A stretch of 17,090 nucleotides of DNA from Acidovorax sp. (GTDB lineage: Bacteria > Pseudomonadota > Gammaproteobacteria > Burkholderiales > Burkholderiaceae_C). Where the stretch lies: NCBI GenBank assembly GCA_011620245.1, contig WOZN01000276.1, positions 1 to 17,090 of the forward strand, given 5' to 3'. The notes below the pieces were generated by a model. The model did not search any database and was not told the origin of the DNA. It saw only the letters and a list, made by a program, of their open reading frames with translations. This document shows, piece after piece, positions 7,271-17,090 of this stretch. The position numbers were made by a program, and so were the translations under genes. Position 1 is the stretch's first letter. Each line of letters opens with the position of its first letter.

Positions 7271-8251
7271 GTGAGTTTGCTCCTCGGGGACATTGTTGAC
7301 GCGCTGGGCGGATCGCTGGAAGGGGGACTGCGGGACACCGCAGTGTTTCGCATTGCGCCGCTCGAAACCGCTGGCCCAGGGGATATCAGTTTCCTGAGCC
7401 ACCCGCGTTACCAGCAACAACTGGCCGCCTCCCGGGCGGCCTGTGTCATTGTGGCGCCTGCGATGCGTGAGCCTGCACTGGCGCGTGGCGCGTGCATTGT
7501 GGCGGACAACCCCTATGTCTATTTCGCCCGGGTGACGCAGCTTTGGCGGCAGCACCATGGCGCAGCCCCGCGGCCCGGTGTGCACCCCAGCGCCGTGGTG
7601 GACGCGCACGCCGTGGTGCACCCCCGTGCCACGGTGGGCCCGCTGTGCGTCGTGGAGCGCGGTGCGCACATTGGCGCTGACACGCTACTCAAATCGCGCG
7701 TGACGGTGGGCGAAGACTGCCACATCGGCGCGCGCTGCATCGTGCATGCGGGCGTGGTGATCGGCGCCGACGGATTCGGTTTTGCGCCGCAGGGTGACGA
7801 ATGGGTCAAGATCGAGCAGCTGGGCGCAGTGCGCATTGGCGACGACGTGGAAATTGGCGCCAACACCTGTATCGACCGCGGCGCGCTGCAGGACACCGTG
7901 ATCGAAGACGGCGTGAAACTCGACAACCTGATCCAGATCGGCCACAACGTGCGCATCGGCAAAAACTCGGCCATGGCCGGGTGTGTGGGCGTGGCCGGCA
8001 GTGCCACCATTGGTGCGCATTGCACCGTAGGCGGTGGCGCCATCGTGCTGGGCCACCTCGAGATGGCCGACAACGTGCACATCTCTGCGGGTACGGTCGT
8101 CACACGCTCGCTCACCAAGCCGGGCCAGTACACCGGCATGTTTCCCATCGACGACAATGCGCGCTGGGAAAAAAACGCTGCCACACTCAAACAACTGTAC
8201 AGCTTGCGAGAGCGCATCAAGGCGCTGGAGCAGGCGCTCAAGGCAGCATGA
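7271..8251 (+). CDS. lpxD: UDP-3-O-(3-hydroxyacyl)glucosamine N-acyltransferase
   Basis: The enzyme adds the N-linked hydroxyacyl chain in the third step of lipid A synthesis. I chose the GTG at 7271, giving 326 residues that start [14 protein letters not shown] as in related proteins. An in-frame GTG at 7253 would add six residues. AGGA at 7257-7260 and AGGTGG at 7262-7267 are upstream. The N-terminal uridine-binding domain ([12 protein letters not shown]) is followed by a left-handed beta-helix of hexapeptide repeats. The catalytic His is His225 in [10 protein letters not shown], matching E. coli His239. The C terminus is helical. It lies in the usual order ompH-lpxD-fabZ-lpxA-lpxB. Confidence 0.96.
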   Translation: MSLLLGDIVDALGGSLEGGLRDTAVFRIAPLETAGPGDISFLSHPRYQQQLAASRAACVIVAPAMREPALARGACIVADNPYVYFARVTQLWRQHHGAAPRPGVHPSAVVDAHAVVHPRATVGPLCVVERGAHIGADTLLKSRVTVGEDCHIGARCIVHAGVVIGADGFGFAPQGDEWVKIEQLGAVRIGDDVEIGANTCIDRGALQDTVIEDGVKLDNLIQIGHNVRIGKNSAMAGCVGVAGSATIGAHCTVGGGAIVLGHLEMADNVHISAGTVVTRSLTKPGQYTGMFPIDDNARWEKNAATLKQLYSLRERIKALEQALKAA

Positions 8252-8267
8252 ACGGAAGAACAACCCG

Positions 8268-8708
8268 ATGATGGATATCCACGCAATTCTCAGGCAACTG
8301 CCCCACCGCTACCCGTTTTTGCTGGTAGACAAGGTGATCGAGCTCGAGAGCAACACCCGCATCAAGGCGATCAAGAACGTCACGTTCAACGAACCTTATT
8401 TCATGGGGCATTTTCCTGGGCACCCCGTGATGCCAGGCGTGCTGATCCTGGAGGCGCTGGCCCAGGCGGCGGGCCTGCTGGCATTCGATGCCATGGGCAA
8501 GGTGCCCGATGAAGAGAACATCTACTATTTTGTCGGCATTGATGGCGCGCGTTTCAAGCGCCCCGTGGAGCCCGGCGACCAGTTGATCCTGGACATCGTG
8601 ATCGACCGGGTGCGCGGCGGCATCTGGAAGTTCAAGGCCGTGGCGCGGGTGGGCGAGGAAGTGGCCTGCGAAGCCGAACTCATGTGCACGATGCGCGGCG
8701 TGGGCTGA
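8268..8708 (+). CDS. fabZ: 3-hydroxyacyl-ACP dehydratase
   Basis: This 146-residue hot-dog-fold enzyme dehydrates beta-hydroxyacyl-ACP in fatty acid elongation. It competes with LpxA and LpxD for the same hydroxyacyl-ACP. The catalytic pair is His48 in [11 protein letters not shown] and Glu62 in LILEALAQ, with the 14-residue spacing typical of FabZ. The early [13 protein letters not shown] is diagnostic. Two adjacent ATG codons (8268 and 8271) are possible starts. The first was chosen because the family commonly begins MMDIH and because GGAAG near 8254-8258 is better spaced from it. Sixteen bases separate it from lpxD. Confidence 0.96.
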   Translation: MMDIHAILRQLPHRYPFLLVDKVIELESNTRIKAIKNVTFNEPYFMGHFPGHPVMPGVLILEALAQAAGLLAFDAMGKVPDEENIYYFVGIDGARFKRPVEPGDQLILDIVIDRVRGGIWKFKAVARVGEEVACEAELMCTMRGVG

Positions 8709-8725
8709 GTGCGCCTTTGCAAGCC

Positions 8726-9514
8726 GTGAGCAACATCCATCCCACTGCCATCGTCGATCCGGGCGCTGAAATAGACGCAACGGCCAGCATCGGGCCTTAC
8801 AGCGTGATCGGTGCCCATGTGGTCATCGGGGCGGGCACCATGGTGGGCGCGCACTGCGTGATCGATGGGCGCACCACGCTGGGCCGCGACAACCGCATCT
8901 TCCAGTTCAACTCCATCGGCGCGATTCCCCAGGACAAAAAATATGCGGGCGAGCCCACCGAGCTGGTGATTGGCGACCGCAACACCATCCGCGAGTTCTG
9001 CACCCTGAACATCGGGGTGCCCCAGGCCGGCGGCATCACCACCGTGGGCGATGACAACTGGATCATGGCCTACACCCATATCGCCCACGACTGCCATGTG
9101 GGTAACCACACCACGCTGGCCAACAACACCACGCTGGCCGGCCATGTGCACCTGGGTGACTGGGTGACGGTGGGTGGGCTCACCGGCATCCACCAGTTCG
9201 TGAAAGTGGGGGCGCATGCCATGGTGGGCTTTGCCAGCGCCGTGGCGCAAGACGTGCCCCCGTTCATGCTGGTGGACGGCAACCCGCTGGCCGTGCGCGG
9301 CTACAACGTGGTGGGCCTGCGCCGCCGGGGCTTTTCGCCCGAGCGCATTGGCGCCGTCAAGCAGATGCACAGGCTGCTCTATCGCGAGGGCCTCACCCTG
9401 GAAGCCGCGCGCGCGGCCATCGCGGACCTGGTGCAGTCGGTGCCCGAGGCCGGTGGCGATGTGGCGTTGATGGAGCAATTTTTGGCCGACGCCACGCGCG
9501 GCATTGTGCGCTGA
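8726..9514 (+). CDS. lpxA: UDP-N-acetylglucosamine acyltransferase
   Basis: LpxA catalyses the first step of lipid A synthesis, 3-O-acylation of UDP-GlcNAc from hydroxyacyl-ACP. Starting at the GTG at 8726 gives 262 residues, the same length as the E. coli enzyme, beginning [14 protein letters not shown]. In-frame TTG 8717 and GTG 8684 lie upstream, the latter inside fabZ, but would add atypical residues. The protein is mostly hexapeptide repeats forming a left-handed beta-helix. The catalytic His is His121 in [10 protein letters not shown], matching E. coli His125. [12 protein letters not shown] and the helical C-terminal domain follow. It begins 17 bases after fabZ with only a weak ribosome binding site, so coupling to fabZ is likely. 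Confidence 0.96.
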   Translation: MSNIHPTAIVDPGAEIDATASIGPYSVIGAHVVIGAGTMVGAHCVIDGRTTLGRDNRIFQFNSIGAIPQDKKYAGEPTELVIGDRNTIREFCTLNIGVPQAGGITTVGDDNWIMAYTHIAHDCHVGNHTTLANNTTLAGHVHLGDWVTVGGLTGIHQFVKVGAHAMVGFASAVAQDVPPFMLVDGNPLAVRGYNVVGLRRRGFSPERIGAVKQMHRLLYREGLTLEAARAAIADLVQSVPEAGGDVALMEQFLADATRGIVR

Positions 9515-9520
9515 GGGGGG
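9513..9520 (+). promoter_or_regulatory. Ribosome binding site that decides the lpxB start
   Basis: GAGGGGGG overlaps the lpxA stop codon and lies seven bases before the ATG at 9528. It supports that ATG over the in-frame GTG codons at 9504 (inside lpxA and upstream of this site) and 9525. Confidence 0.7.
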
Positions 9521-9527
9521 GCTGGTG

Positions 9528-10685
9528 ATGAATGCCTCCCCCCGCGTCGCCATGGTGGCGGGCGAGACATCGGGCGACCTGCTGGCGGGGCTGCTGCTCG
9601 ATGGCCTGCAGGCGCAGTGGCCCGGATTGCAGGCGCAGGGCATTGGCGGGCCGCAGATGGCGCGCCGGGGCTTTACGGCCTGGTGGCCCAGCGAGCGCCT
9701 GGCGGTGCATGGCTACAGCATGGAGGTGCTGCGCCGGCTGCGCGACATCCTGGGCATTCGCAAACAGTTGCGAGCGCGCTTGCTGCAAGACCGGCCCGAT
9801 GTGTTCATCGGCGTGGACGCGCCCGATTTCAACCTGGGCCTCGAAGCCGACCTGCGCGCTGCCGGCATCAAGACTGTGCATTTTGTCTGCCCCTCGATCT
9901 GGGCCTGGCGTGCCAATCGGGTCGAAAAAATCCGCCGCAGTGCAGACCATGTGCTGTGCATCTTTCCGTTCGAGCCTGCATTGCTGGCGCAGCAAGGCAT
10001 TGCTGCAACCTATGTGGGGCATCCGCTGGCGAATGTCATTCCCATGGTGCCCGACCGCCATGCCGCCAGGGCGCAGCTGGGCTTGCACGACGCCGACGAA
10101 GTGCTGGCCATCCTGCCGGGCAGCCGGTCGGCCGAGGTGCAATACATCGCTCCCCCCTTCTTTCAGGCTGCAGCGCTTATCCTTAAAGCGCGGCCAGCTA
10201 TTAAATTAGTAGTGCCCGCCGTGCCTGCCCTGCAGGGGCGCATCCAGCAGCTGGCCCATGCCAGCGGACTGGGCGACGCCCTGCAGATCGTCGCCGGCCA
10301 GTCGCACACCGTGCTGGCTGCCTGCGATGTGACGCTGATCGCCAGCGGCACCGCCACGCTCGAAGCCGCGCTGTTCAAGCGGCCCATGGTCATTGGCTAC
10401 CACATGCATCCCTTGAGCTGGTGGCTCATGCGGCGCAAGCAGCTGCAGCCCTGGGTGGGCCTGCCCAACATCCTGTGCCGCGATTTTGTCGTGCCCGAAC
10501 TGATCCAGGACGCCGCCACACCGCAGGCCCTCAGCGCGGCCACGCTGCAGTGGTTCGACGCCCGCGCGCACCAACCCGAAAAAATCACCGCGCTCGAACA
10601 GCGCTTCACCGCGCTGCACGAAAGCCTGCAGCGCGACACGTCCCGACTGGCTGCCGATGCGATCCAGAAAATCCTTGCCCCCTGA
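9528..10685 (+). CDS. lpxB: Lipid-A-disaccharide synthase
   Basis: This 385-residue GT-B glycosyltransferase joins UDP-diacylglucosamine to lipid X, forming the tetra-acyl disaccharide of lipid A at the inner membrane. Family motifs in order are MVAGETSGD near the N terminus, [35 protein letters not shown] and the nucleotide-sugar-binding region [19 protein letters not shown]. The ATG at 9528 was chosen from the ribosome binding site at 9513-9520. Codons for residues about 211-231 coincide with an AT-rich hairpin element also present in the methyltransferase gene downstream. The sequence there (AIKLVV) still fits the hydrophobic strand expected at this position, so the enzyme looks intact. 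The gene overlaps rnhB by 29 bases. Confidence 0.97.
   Translation: MNASPRVAMVAGETSGDLLAGLLLDGLQAQWPGLQAQGIGGPQMARRGFTAWWPSERLAVHGYSMEVLRRLRDILGIRKQLRARLLQDRPDVFIGVDAPDFNLGLEADLRAAGIKTVHFVCPSIWAWRANRVEKIRRSADHVLCIFPFEPALLAQQGIAATYVGHPLANVIPMVPDRHAARAQLGLHDADEVLAILPGSRSAEVQYIAPPFFQAAALILKARPAIKLVVPAVPALQGRIQQLAHASGLGDALQIVAGQSHTVLAACDVTLIASGTATLEAALFKRPMVIGYHMHPLSWWLMRRKQLQPWVGLPNILCRDFVVPELIQDAATPQALSAATLQWFDARAHQPEKITALEQRFTALHESLQRDTSRLAADAIQKILAP
10159..10220 (+). repeat. Hairpin-bearing AT-rich element inside lpxB
   Basis: The left arm has a perfect inverted repeat, GCGCTT at 10173-10178 and AAGCGC at 10186-10191, with a seven-base loop. The right arm, CTATTA-aat-TAGTAG, is a second, imperfect one. 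The 27 bases 10194-10220 match 11604-11630 at 22 positions, including 11 in a row (cagctattaaa). The parts to the left also align with one gap (tcttt, ggc, ca, gcgc, gcgcg). It resembles a dispersed intergenic repeat I recall as abundant in Comamonadaceae genomes. That recollection is unverified here. Confidence 0.7.
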
Positions 10686-11388
10686 GCAGGCCCGCCTTCT
10701 CTGGCACAGCATTGGCCTGGTGGCCGGGGTGGACGAGGCCGGCCGGGGCCCGCTGGCCGGGCCCGTGGTGGCCGCTGCGGTCATCCTCGATGACCGCCAT
10801 CCCATTGCCGGACTGGCCGATTCCAAGAGGCTCACCGCCGCGCGGCGCGAGGCCCTGTTTGACGAGATCCGCGCCAAGGCACTGTGCTGCAGCATTGCGC
10901 AAGCCAGCGTCGAGGAGATCGACCGCCTGAACATACTGCAGGCCACGCTGCTGGCCATGCGCCGCGCCGTGATGGGCCTGCGGCTCAAGCCCAGGATGGT
11001 TCTGGTGGATGGCAACCGGCTGCCCGCACTGGACATGCCGGCCGAGGCCATTGTCAAAGGCGATGCGCTGGTGCCCGCCATCTCGGCCGCATCCATCCTG
11101 GCCAAGGTGCACCGCGACCACTGGTGCGTGCAGGTGGATGAGCAGTTTCCGCAATACGGCTTCGCGCAGCACAAGGGCTACGGCACGCCGGAACACCTGG
11201 CCGCGCTGCAGGCGCACGGCGCCTGCGCGCAGCACCGCCGCTCGTTCGCGCCGGTGGCGCAGGCGTTTGCGCGGCGGCCCGTACTGGTGCAGCCCGTCGC
11301 GCCCGTGCCCGTTGCGGTGCCAGTGCTCGATACCCTGGTGCCGCCCGCCGCGCCGCGACGCGCCCGCGGCAGGGTGTCGCGGGTATGA
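10657..11388 (+). CDS. rnhB: Ribonuclease HII
   Basis: The enzyme cleaves RNA in RNA-DNA hybrids and starts removal of misincorporated ribonucleotides. Active-site acids appear as Asp26 and Glu27 in [11 protein letters not shown], Asp118 in LVDGN and Asp136 in VKGDA, with spacing equal to the E. coli enzyme (16, 17, 108, 126). The ATG at 10657 lies inside the end of lpxB; the next in-frame candidate is a TTG at 10675. At 243 residues it is longer than the common 200-215. The excess is a C-terminal tail after HRRSFAPV that is rich in Pro, Val, Ala and Arg and looks disordered. Its stop overlaps the next ATG (ATGA at 11385-11388). Confidence 0.95.
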   Translation: MRSRKSLPPEQARLLWHSIGLVAGVDEAGRGPLAGPVVAAAVILDDRHPIAGLADSKRLTAARREALFDEIRAKALCCSIAQASVEEIDRLNILQATLLAMRRAVMGLRLKPRMVLVDGNRLPALDMPAEAIVKGDALVPAISAASILAKVHRDHWCVQVDEQFPQYGFAQHKGYGTPEHLAALQAHGACAQHRRSFAPVAQAFARRPVLVQPVAPVPVAVPVLDTLVPPAAPRRARGRVSRV

Positions 11389-12158
11389 CCAGCGCCGGCC
11401 CCATCCACATCAGCTCGCGCGACAACGTGCTGGTTAAGGATTTGCGCCGGCTGGCGCAGGACAGCACGGCCTACCGCAAGCAGGGCCGTGTCTGGCTGGA
11501 GGGTGACCATTTGTGCAGCGCCGCCCTGCAGCGTGGCGTGCACCCCGCCATCGCCGTATTTTCAGAGTCTTTTTGGCCCCATGCGCCCGCCCATCATGCG
11601 CGAGCAGCTATTAAAGTAATAGTGCTCACCGATGCTTTGTTTGCCGACATCAGTGGTCTGGAGTCACCGGCGCCCATGGGGTTTGTGGTGGATGCAGGCA
11701 CGCCAAGAGGGCTGCAGTCCGGCGTGGCCACCGTAGTGCTGGACCGGGTGCAGGATGCGGGAAACGTGGGTTCCATCCTGCGCAGCGCATCTGCTTTTGG
11801 CTTTCGGCAGGTGGCGGCGCTCAAGGGCAGCGCGGCATTGTGGGCCCCCAAGGTGCTGCGCGCGGGCATGGGCGCGCATTTCGCGCTCGACCTGGTTGAA
11901 GGGCTGGCCCTGGAGGACCTGCAGGTTCTGGGCGTGCCGCTGCTGGTCACCAGTTCGCACGCCGGGGATTTTTTACACCGCGCCGCCTTGCCCTGGCCTT
12001 GTGCCTGGGTGCTCGGCCATGAAGGGCAGGGCGTGTCGCCCGCGTTGGAGGCGCAGGCCGCCCAGCGCATCCGCATTGCACAGCCGGGCGGGGAAGAGTC
12101 GCTGAACGTGGCCGCCGCCGCCGCCATCTGCCTGCATGCCAGCGGCGCCATGCGCTGA
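11385..12158 (+). CDS. SpoU/TrmH-family 2'-O-ribose RNA methyltransferase
   Basis: The 257-residue SPOUT-fold protein has the three family motifs: N-V-G-S-I-L-R-S at 127-134, LGHEGQGVS around His212 and SLNVAAAAA from Ser239. These form the knotted AdoMet site. The second motif carries His where many members have Asn (GNEG). The N-terminal part ([21 protein letters not shown]) resembles the L30e-like substrate-binding domain seen in RlmB and YsgA/TsnR-type rRNA methyltransferases. The target nucleotide cannot be read from the sequence, so I give no gene symbol. It is coupled to rnhB by an ATGA overlap. Residues 62-82 are coded by a copy of the hairpin element, at the linker between the two domains. 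Confidence 0.9.
   Translation: MTSAGPIHISSRDNVLVKDLRRLAQDSTAYRKQGRVWLEGDHLCSAALQRGVHPAIAVFSESFWPHAPAHHARAAIKVIVLTDALFADISGLESPAPMGFVVDAGTPRGLQSGVATVVLDRVQDAGNVGSILRSASAFGFRQVAALKGSAALWAPKVLRAGMGAHFALDLVEGLALEDLQVLGVPLLVTSSHAGDFLHRAALPWPCAWVLGHEGQGVSPALEAQAAQRIRIAQPGGEESLNVAAAAAICLHASGAMR
11568..11630 (+). repeat. AT-rich element inside the RNA methyltransferase gene
   Basis: This is the second clear copy of the element in lpxB. Its right arm is a perfect inverted repeat, CTATTA-aag-TAATAG. It shares 22 of 27 bases with lpxB 10194-10220 and is read in the same frame (A-A-I-K-V-I-V against P-A-I-K-L-V-V). The left arm has degenerated to short GCGC pairs. A preceding T-rich stretch, tctttttggcc, corresponds to the tcttt..ggc start of the lpxB copy. 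Confidence 0.7.
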
Positions 12159-12201
12159 AATCTGGGGCGCCCGGACGGTCTGGTTCGAAAAGATAGGCAT
12201 T

Positions 12202-12249
12202 TTGCGCAGAGGGCTGCAGCCCCCCCTGCCTCGATGCTGCACTGCGCAA
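12202..12249. promoter_or_regulatory. Nested inverted repeat upstream of carA
   Basis: TTGCGCAG at 12202-12209 and CTGCGCAA at 12242-12249 form a perfect 8-bp inverted repeat. It encloses the 12-bp palindrome GGGCTGCAGCCC at 12211-12222. It lies between the methyltransferase stop and the TATAAT at 12278. No T-run follows, so it is a poor intrinsic terminator. It could be an operator or an RNA structure, but function is unknown. Confidence 0.45.
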
Positions 12250-12277
12250 TGAGGGCATTCGGCGCGATGCCGCCGGC

Positions 12278-12283
12278 TATAAT
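12278..12283 (+). promoter_or_regulatory. Candidate carAB promoter -10 box
   Basis: A perfect TATAAT lies 130 bases before the carA start, in the only long gap upstream of carAB. No good TTGACA-like -35 box sits 16-18 bases upstream (nearest ggcatt/gcattc), so it may need an activator. Transcription from here would give a leader of about 120 bases containing GC-rich self-complementary segments (around 12350-12392). I see no leader peptide with a convincing start. Confidence 0.5.
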
Positions 12284-12402
12284 CGGAGGCTTTTCTCGCA
12301 ACAGCGTCGCCCGATCGCACCCAAAGCAACAACCCATCTGAGAGCAGCCGCCGGCATTCGTTGCGCGAGCGGCCTGCAGGCGCCGGGCGACCGTAACCAT
12401 CC

Positions 12403-12406
12403 GGAG
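12403..12406 (+). promoter_or_regulatory. carA ribosome binding site
   Basis: GGAG lies six bases before the GTG at 12413 and fixes that non-ATG start codon. Confidence 0.75.
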
Positions 12407-12412
12407 AATCCA

Positions 12413-13599
12413 GTGCTTTTGTCTCTACAGGGAAACTTCCCGCCCGCCATCCTGGCGCTCGCAGACGGCACGGTCTTTATCGGCAATTCGATCGGTGCTT
12501 CATCCGCAGAGGTGGGCACCACCGTCGGCGAAATGGTGTTCAACACCGCCATCACCGGCTACCAGGAAATCCTCACCGACCCCAGCTATTGCCAGCAGAT
12601 CGTGACGCTCACGTATCCGCATATCGGCAACTATGGCGTCAACCCCGAGGATATCGAAGCCGACAAGGTCCATGCCGCAGGCCTCATCATCAAGGACCTG
12701 CCCCTGCTGGCCAGCAACTTCCGCCAGACCGAAACCCTCTCGCAGTACCTCGTGCGCGAGAAGACGGTGGCCATTGCCAACATCGACACCCGCAGGCTCA
12801 CCCGCCTGCTGCGCAGCAAAGGGGCGCAAAACGGTGCCATCGTCGGCCTGGCGGCCGGCCAAGCCGTGACGCAGGCGCACATCGACGCCGCGCTGGCCGC
12901 AGCCAAGGCCGCGCCCAGCATGAAGGGCCTGGATCTGGCCCAGGCCGTGACCACGCCCGCCGCCTACACCTGGGACCAGACCGAGTGGAAGCTGGGCACG
13001 GGCTACGGCAAGCAGGAATCGCCCCGCTTCCATGTGGTGGCCTACGACTATGGCGTGAAACTGAACATCCTGCGCATGCTGGCTGAGCGTGGCTGCAAGC
13101 TGACGGTGGTGCCCGCCAAGACCCCGGCCGCCGAAGTGCTGGCCATGAACCCCGACGGGGTTTTCCTGTCGAACGGCCCGGGCGACCCGGCGCCCTGCGA
13201 CTACGCCATCACCGCGGTGCGGCAGATCATCGACAGCGGTGTTCCCACCTTCGGCATCTGCCTGGGCCACCAGATCATGGCACTGGCCTCGGGCGCCAAG
13301 ACCTTCAAGATGCAGCACAGCCACCACGGCGCCAACCATCCGGTGAAAGACCTGGACACGGGCCGCGTCAGCATCACCAGCCAGAACCACGGCTTTGCGG
13401 TGGAGATGGAGTCGCTGCCCGCCAACCTGCGTGCCACGCACATCAGCCTGTTCGACGGCACGCTGCAGGGCCTGGTGCGCACTGACAGGCCGGCGTTCTG
13501 CTTTCAGGGGCACCCCGAGGCCTCGCCCGGCCCGCACGATATCGCCTACCTGTTTGACCGCTTCACGGCATTGATGGCCACGGCCCGGGAGAAAAAATA

Positions 13600-13600
<1 letters not shown>
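12413..13600 (+). CDS. carA: Carbamoyl-phosphate synthase small subunit (glutamine amidotransferase)
   Basis: The 395-residue subunit hydrolyses glutamine and channels ammonia to CarB. The GTG start gives [19 protein letters not shown], typical of the family, and is supported by GGAG upstream. The N-terminal small-subunit domain ([31 protein letters not shown]) is followed by a class I amidotransferase domain. Its nucleophile is Cys283 in GICLGHQ, and the other two triad members are His367 and Glu369 in [11 protein letters not shown]. The motif LSNGPGDP is present. The TAA stop overlaps the carB ATG (TAATG), consistent with coupled 1:1 production. It has its own upstream gap and -10-like box, so it is probably a separate transcription unit from the lpx operon. 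Confidence 0.98.
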
Positions 13601-16887
<3,287 letters not shown>

Positions 16888-16925
16888 GCCCCGGCAAAAG
16901 CGGCATAATCTGCCCTGATCAGACC

Positions 16926-16959
16926 CCGCCGCGCGGCAATGTGCGGCGGTTTCCTTTTG
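16926..16959 (+). terminator. Intrinsic terminator after carB
   Basis: CCGCCGC (16926-16932) and GCGGCGG (16943-16949) form a perfect 7-bp GC stem with a ten-base loop. It is followed directly by the T-rich run tttcctttt. It starts about 40 bases after the carB stop and should separate carAB from greA. An outer pair, GACCC at 16922-16926 and GGGTC at 16962-16966, could also close around the structure. Confidence 0.8.
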
Positions 16960-16976
16960 CAGGGTCGCCAATGGCA

Positions 16977-16982
16977 TTGACA
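16977..16982 (+). promoter_or_regulatory. Possible greA promoter -35 box
   Basis: A perfect TTGACA lies between the carB terminator and greA. No good -10 hexamer appears 16-18 bases downstream (the best is a weak aatgtc/atgtct at shorter spacing), so this is only a candidate. Confidence 0.3.
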
Positions 16983-17056
16983 CGGAAATTCCTGCCAATG
17001 TCTGGTGACTGAGCGGTGGGGTTGCTTCGCTCCTCCCACTGTTTTGATTGATTGAT

Positions 17057-17060
17057 GGAG
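17057..17060 (+). promoter_or_regulatory. greA ribosome binding site
   Basis: GGAG lies ten bases before the ATG at 17071. It follows a short gatt/gattgatt repeat of no evident meaning. Confidence 0.6.
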
Positions 17061-17070
17061 ACTCAACACA

Positions 17071-17090
17071 ATGGCCACCATTCCCATTAC
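17071..17090 (+). CDS. greA: Transcription elongation factor GreA, N-terminal fragment
   Basis: Only six full codons are visible (MATIPI, then the start of a Thr codon) before the window ends. They match the typical MATIPIT start of GreA in Comamonadaceae. greA directly follows carB in many proteobacteria. GreA rescues backtracked RNA polymerase by stimulating transcript cleavage. The call rests on this short start, the ribosome binding site and synteny. Confidence 0.8.

Noticed and set aside
12202..12249. Inverted repeat after the methyltransferase gene as an intrinsic terminator
   Set aside because: The arms are far apart with a 32-base interior and no T-run follows, so it does not fit Rho-independent termination. 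It is kept only as a structural observation.

Overview
The window is a 17.1-kb stretch of high-GC chromosome. It carries a conserved, gene-dense housekeeping operon, all on the + strand. Protein sequences, gene order and codon use point to a betaproteobacterium of the order Burkholderiales, most likely family Comamonadaceae (Acidovorax-like). Genus is inferred from remembered homologues, not from a search. I found no tRNA, rRNA, CRISPR array, insertion sequence, phage gene or defence system.

Region 1 (1-11388) is the envelope operon: the tail of frr, then uppS, cdsA, dxr, rseP, bamA, ompH (skp), lpxD, fabZ, lpxA, lpxB and rnhB, followed by an overlapping SpoU-family RNA methyltransferase gene (to 12158). 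Genes overlap (ATGA or longer) or lie a few tens of bases apart, so one polycistronic message with translational coupling is likely. The genes supply isoprenoid precursors and the undecaprenyl lipid carrier (dxr, uppS), CDP-diacylglycerol (cdsA), sigma-E signalling proteolysis (rseP), outer-membrane protein assembly (bamA, ompH) and lipid A synthesis (lpxD, lpxA, lpxB), with fabZ drawing on the same hydroxyacyl-ACP pool.

Region 2 (12159-12412) is a 254-base gap holding a nested inverted repeat, a -10-like TATAAT and the carA leader. Region 3 (12413-16887) is carAB, encoding both subunits of carbamoyl-phosphate synthetase for arginine and pyrimidine synthesis. Region 4 (16888-17070) holds an intrinsic terminator and the ribosome binding site of greA, whose first codons end the window.

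I see no undescribed multi-gene system. Two fine-scale anomalies deserve attention. (a) A 123-bp tandem duplication at the bamA/ompH junction copies the end of bamA and the start of ompH. The copies differ by seven transitions, and the duplication separates ompH from the bamA stop codon with which it overlapped. (b) Two copies of a roughly 62-bp hairpin-bearing, AT-rich element lie inside the coding sequences of lpxB and the RNA methyltransferase gene, with a weaker relative in dxr. In all three the right arm is read in the same frame.
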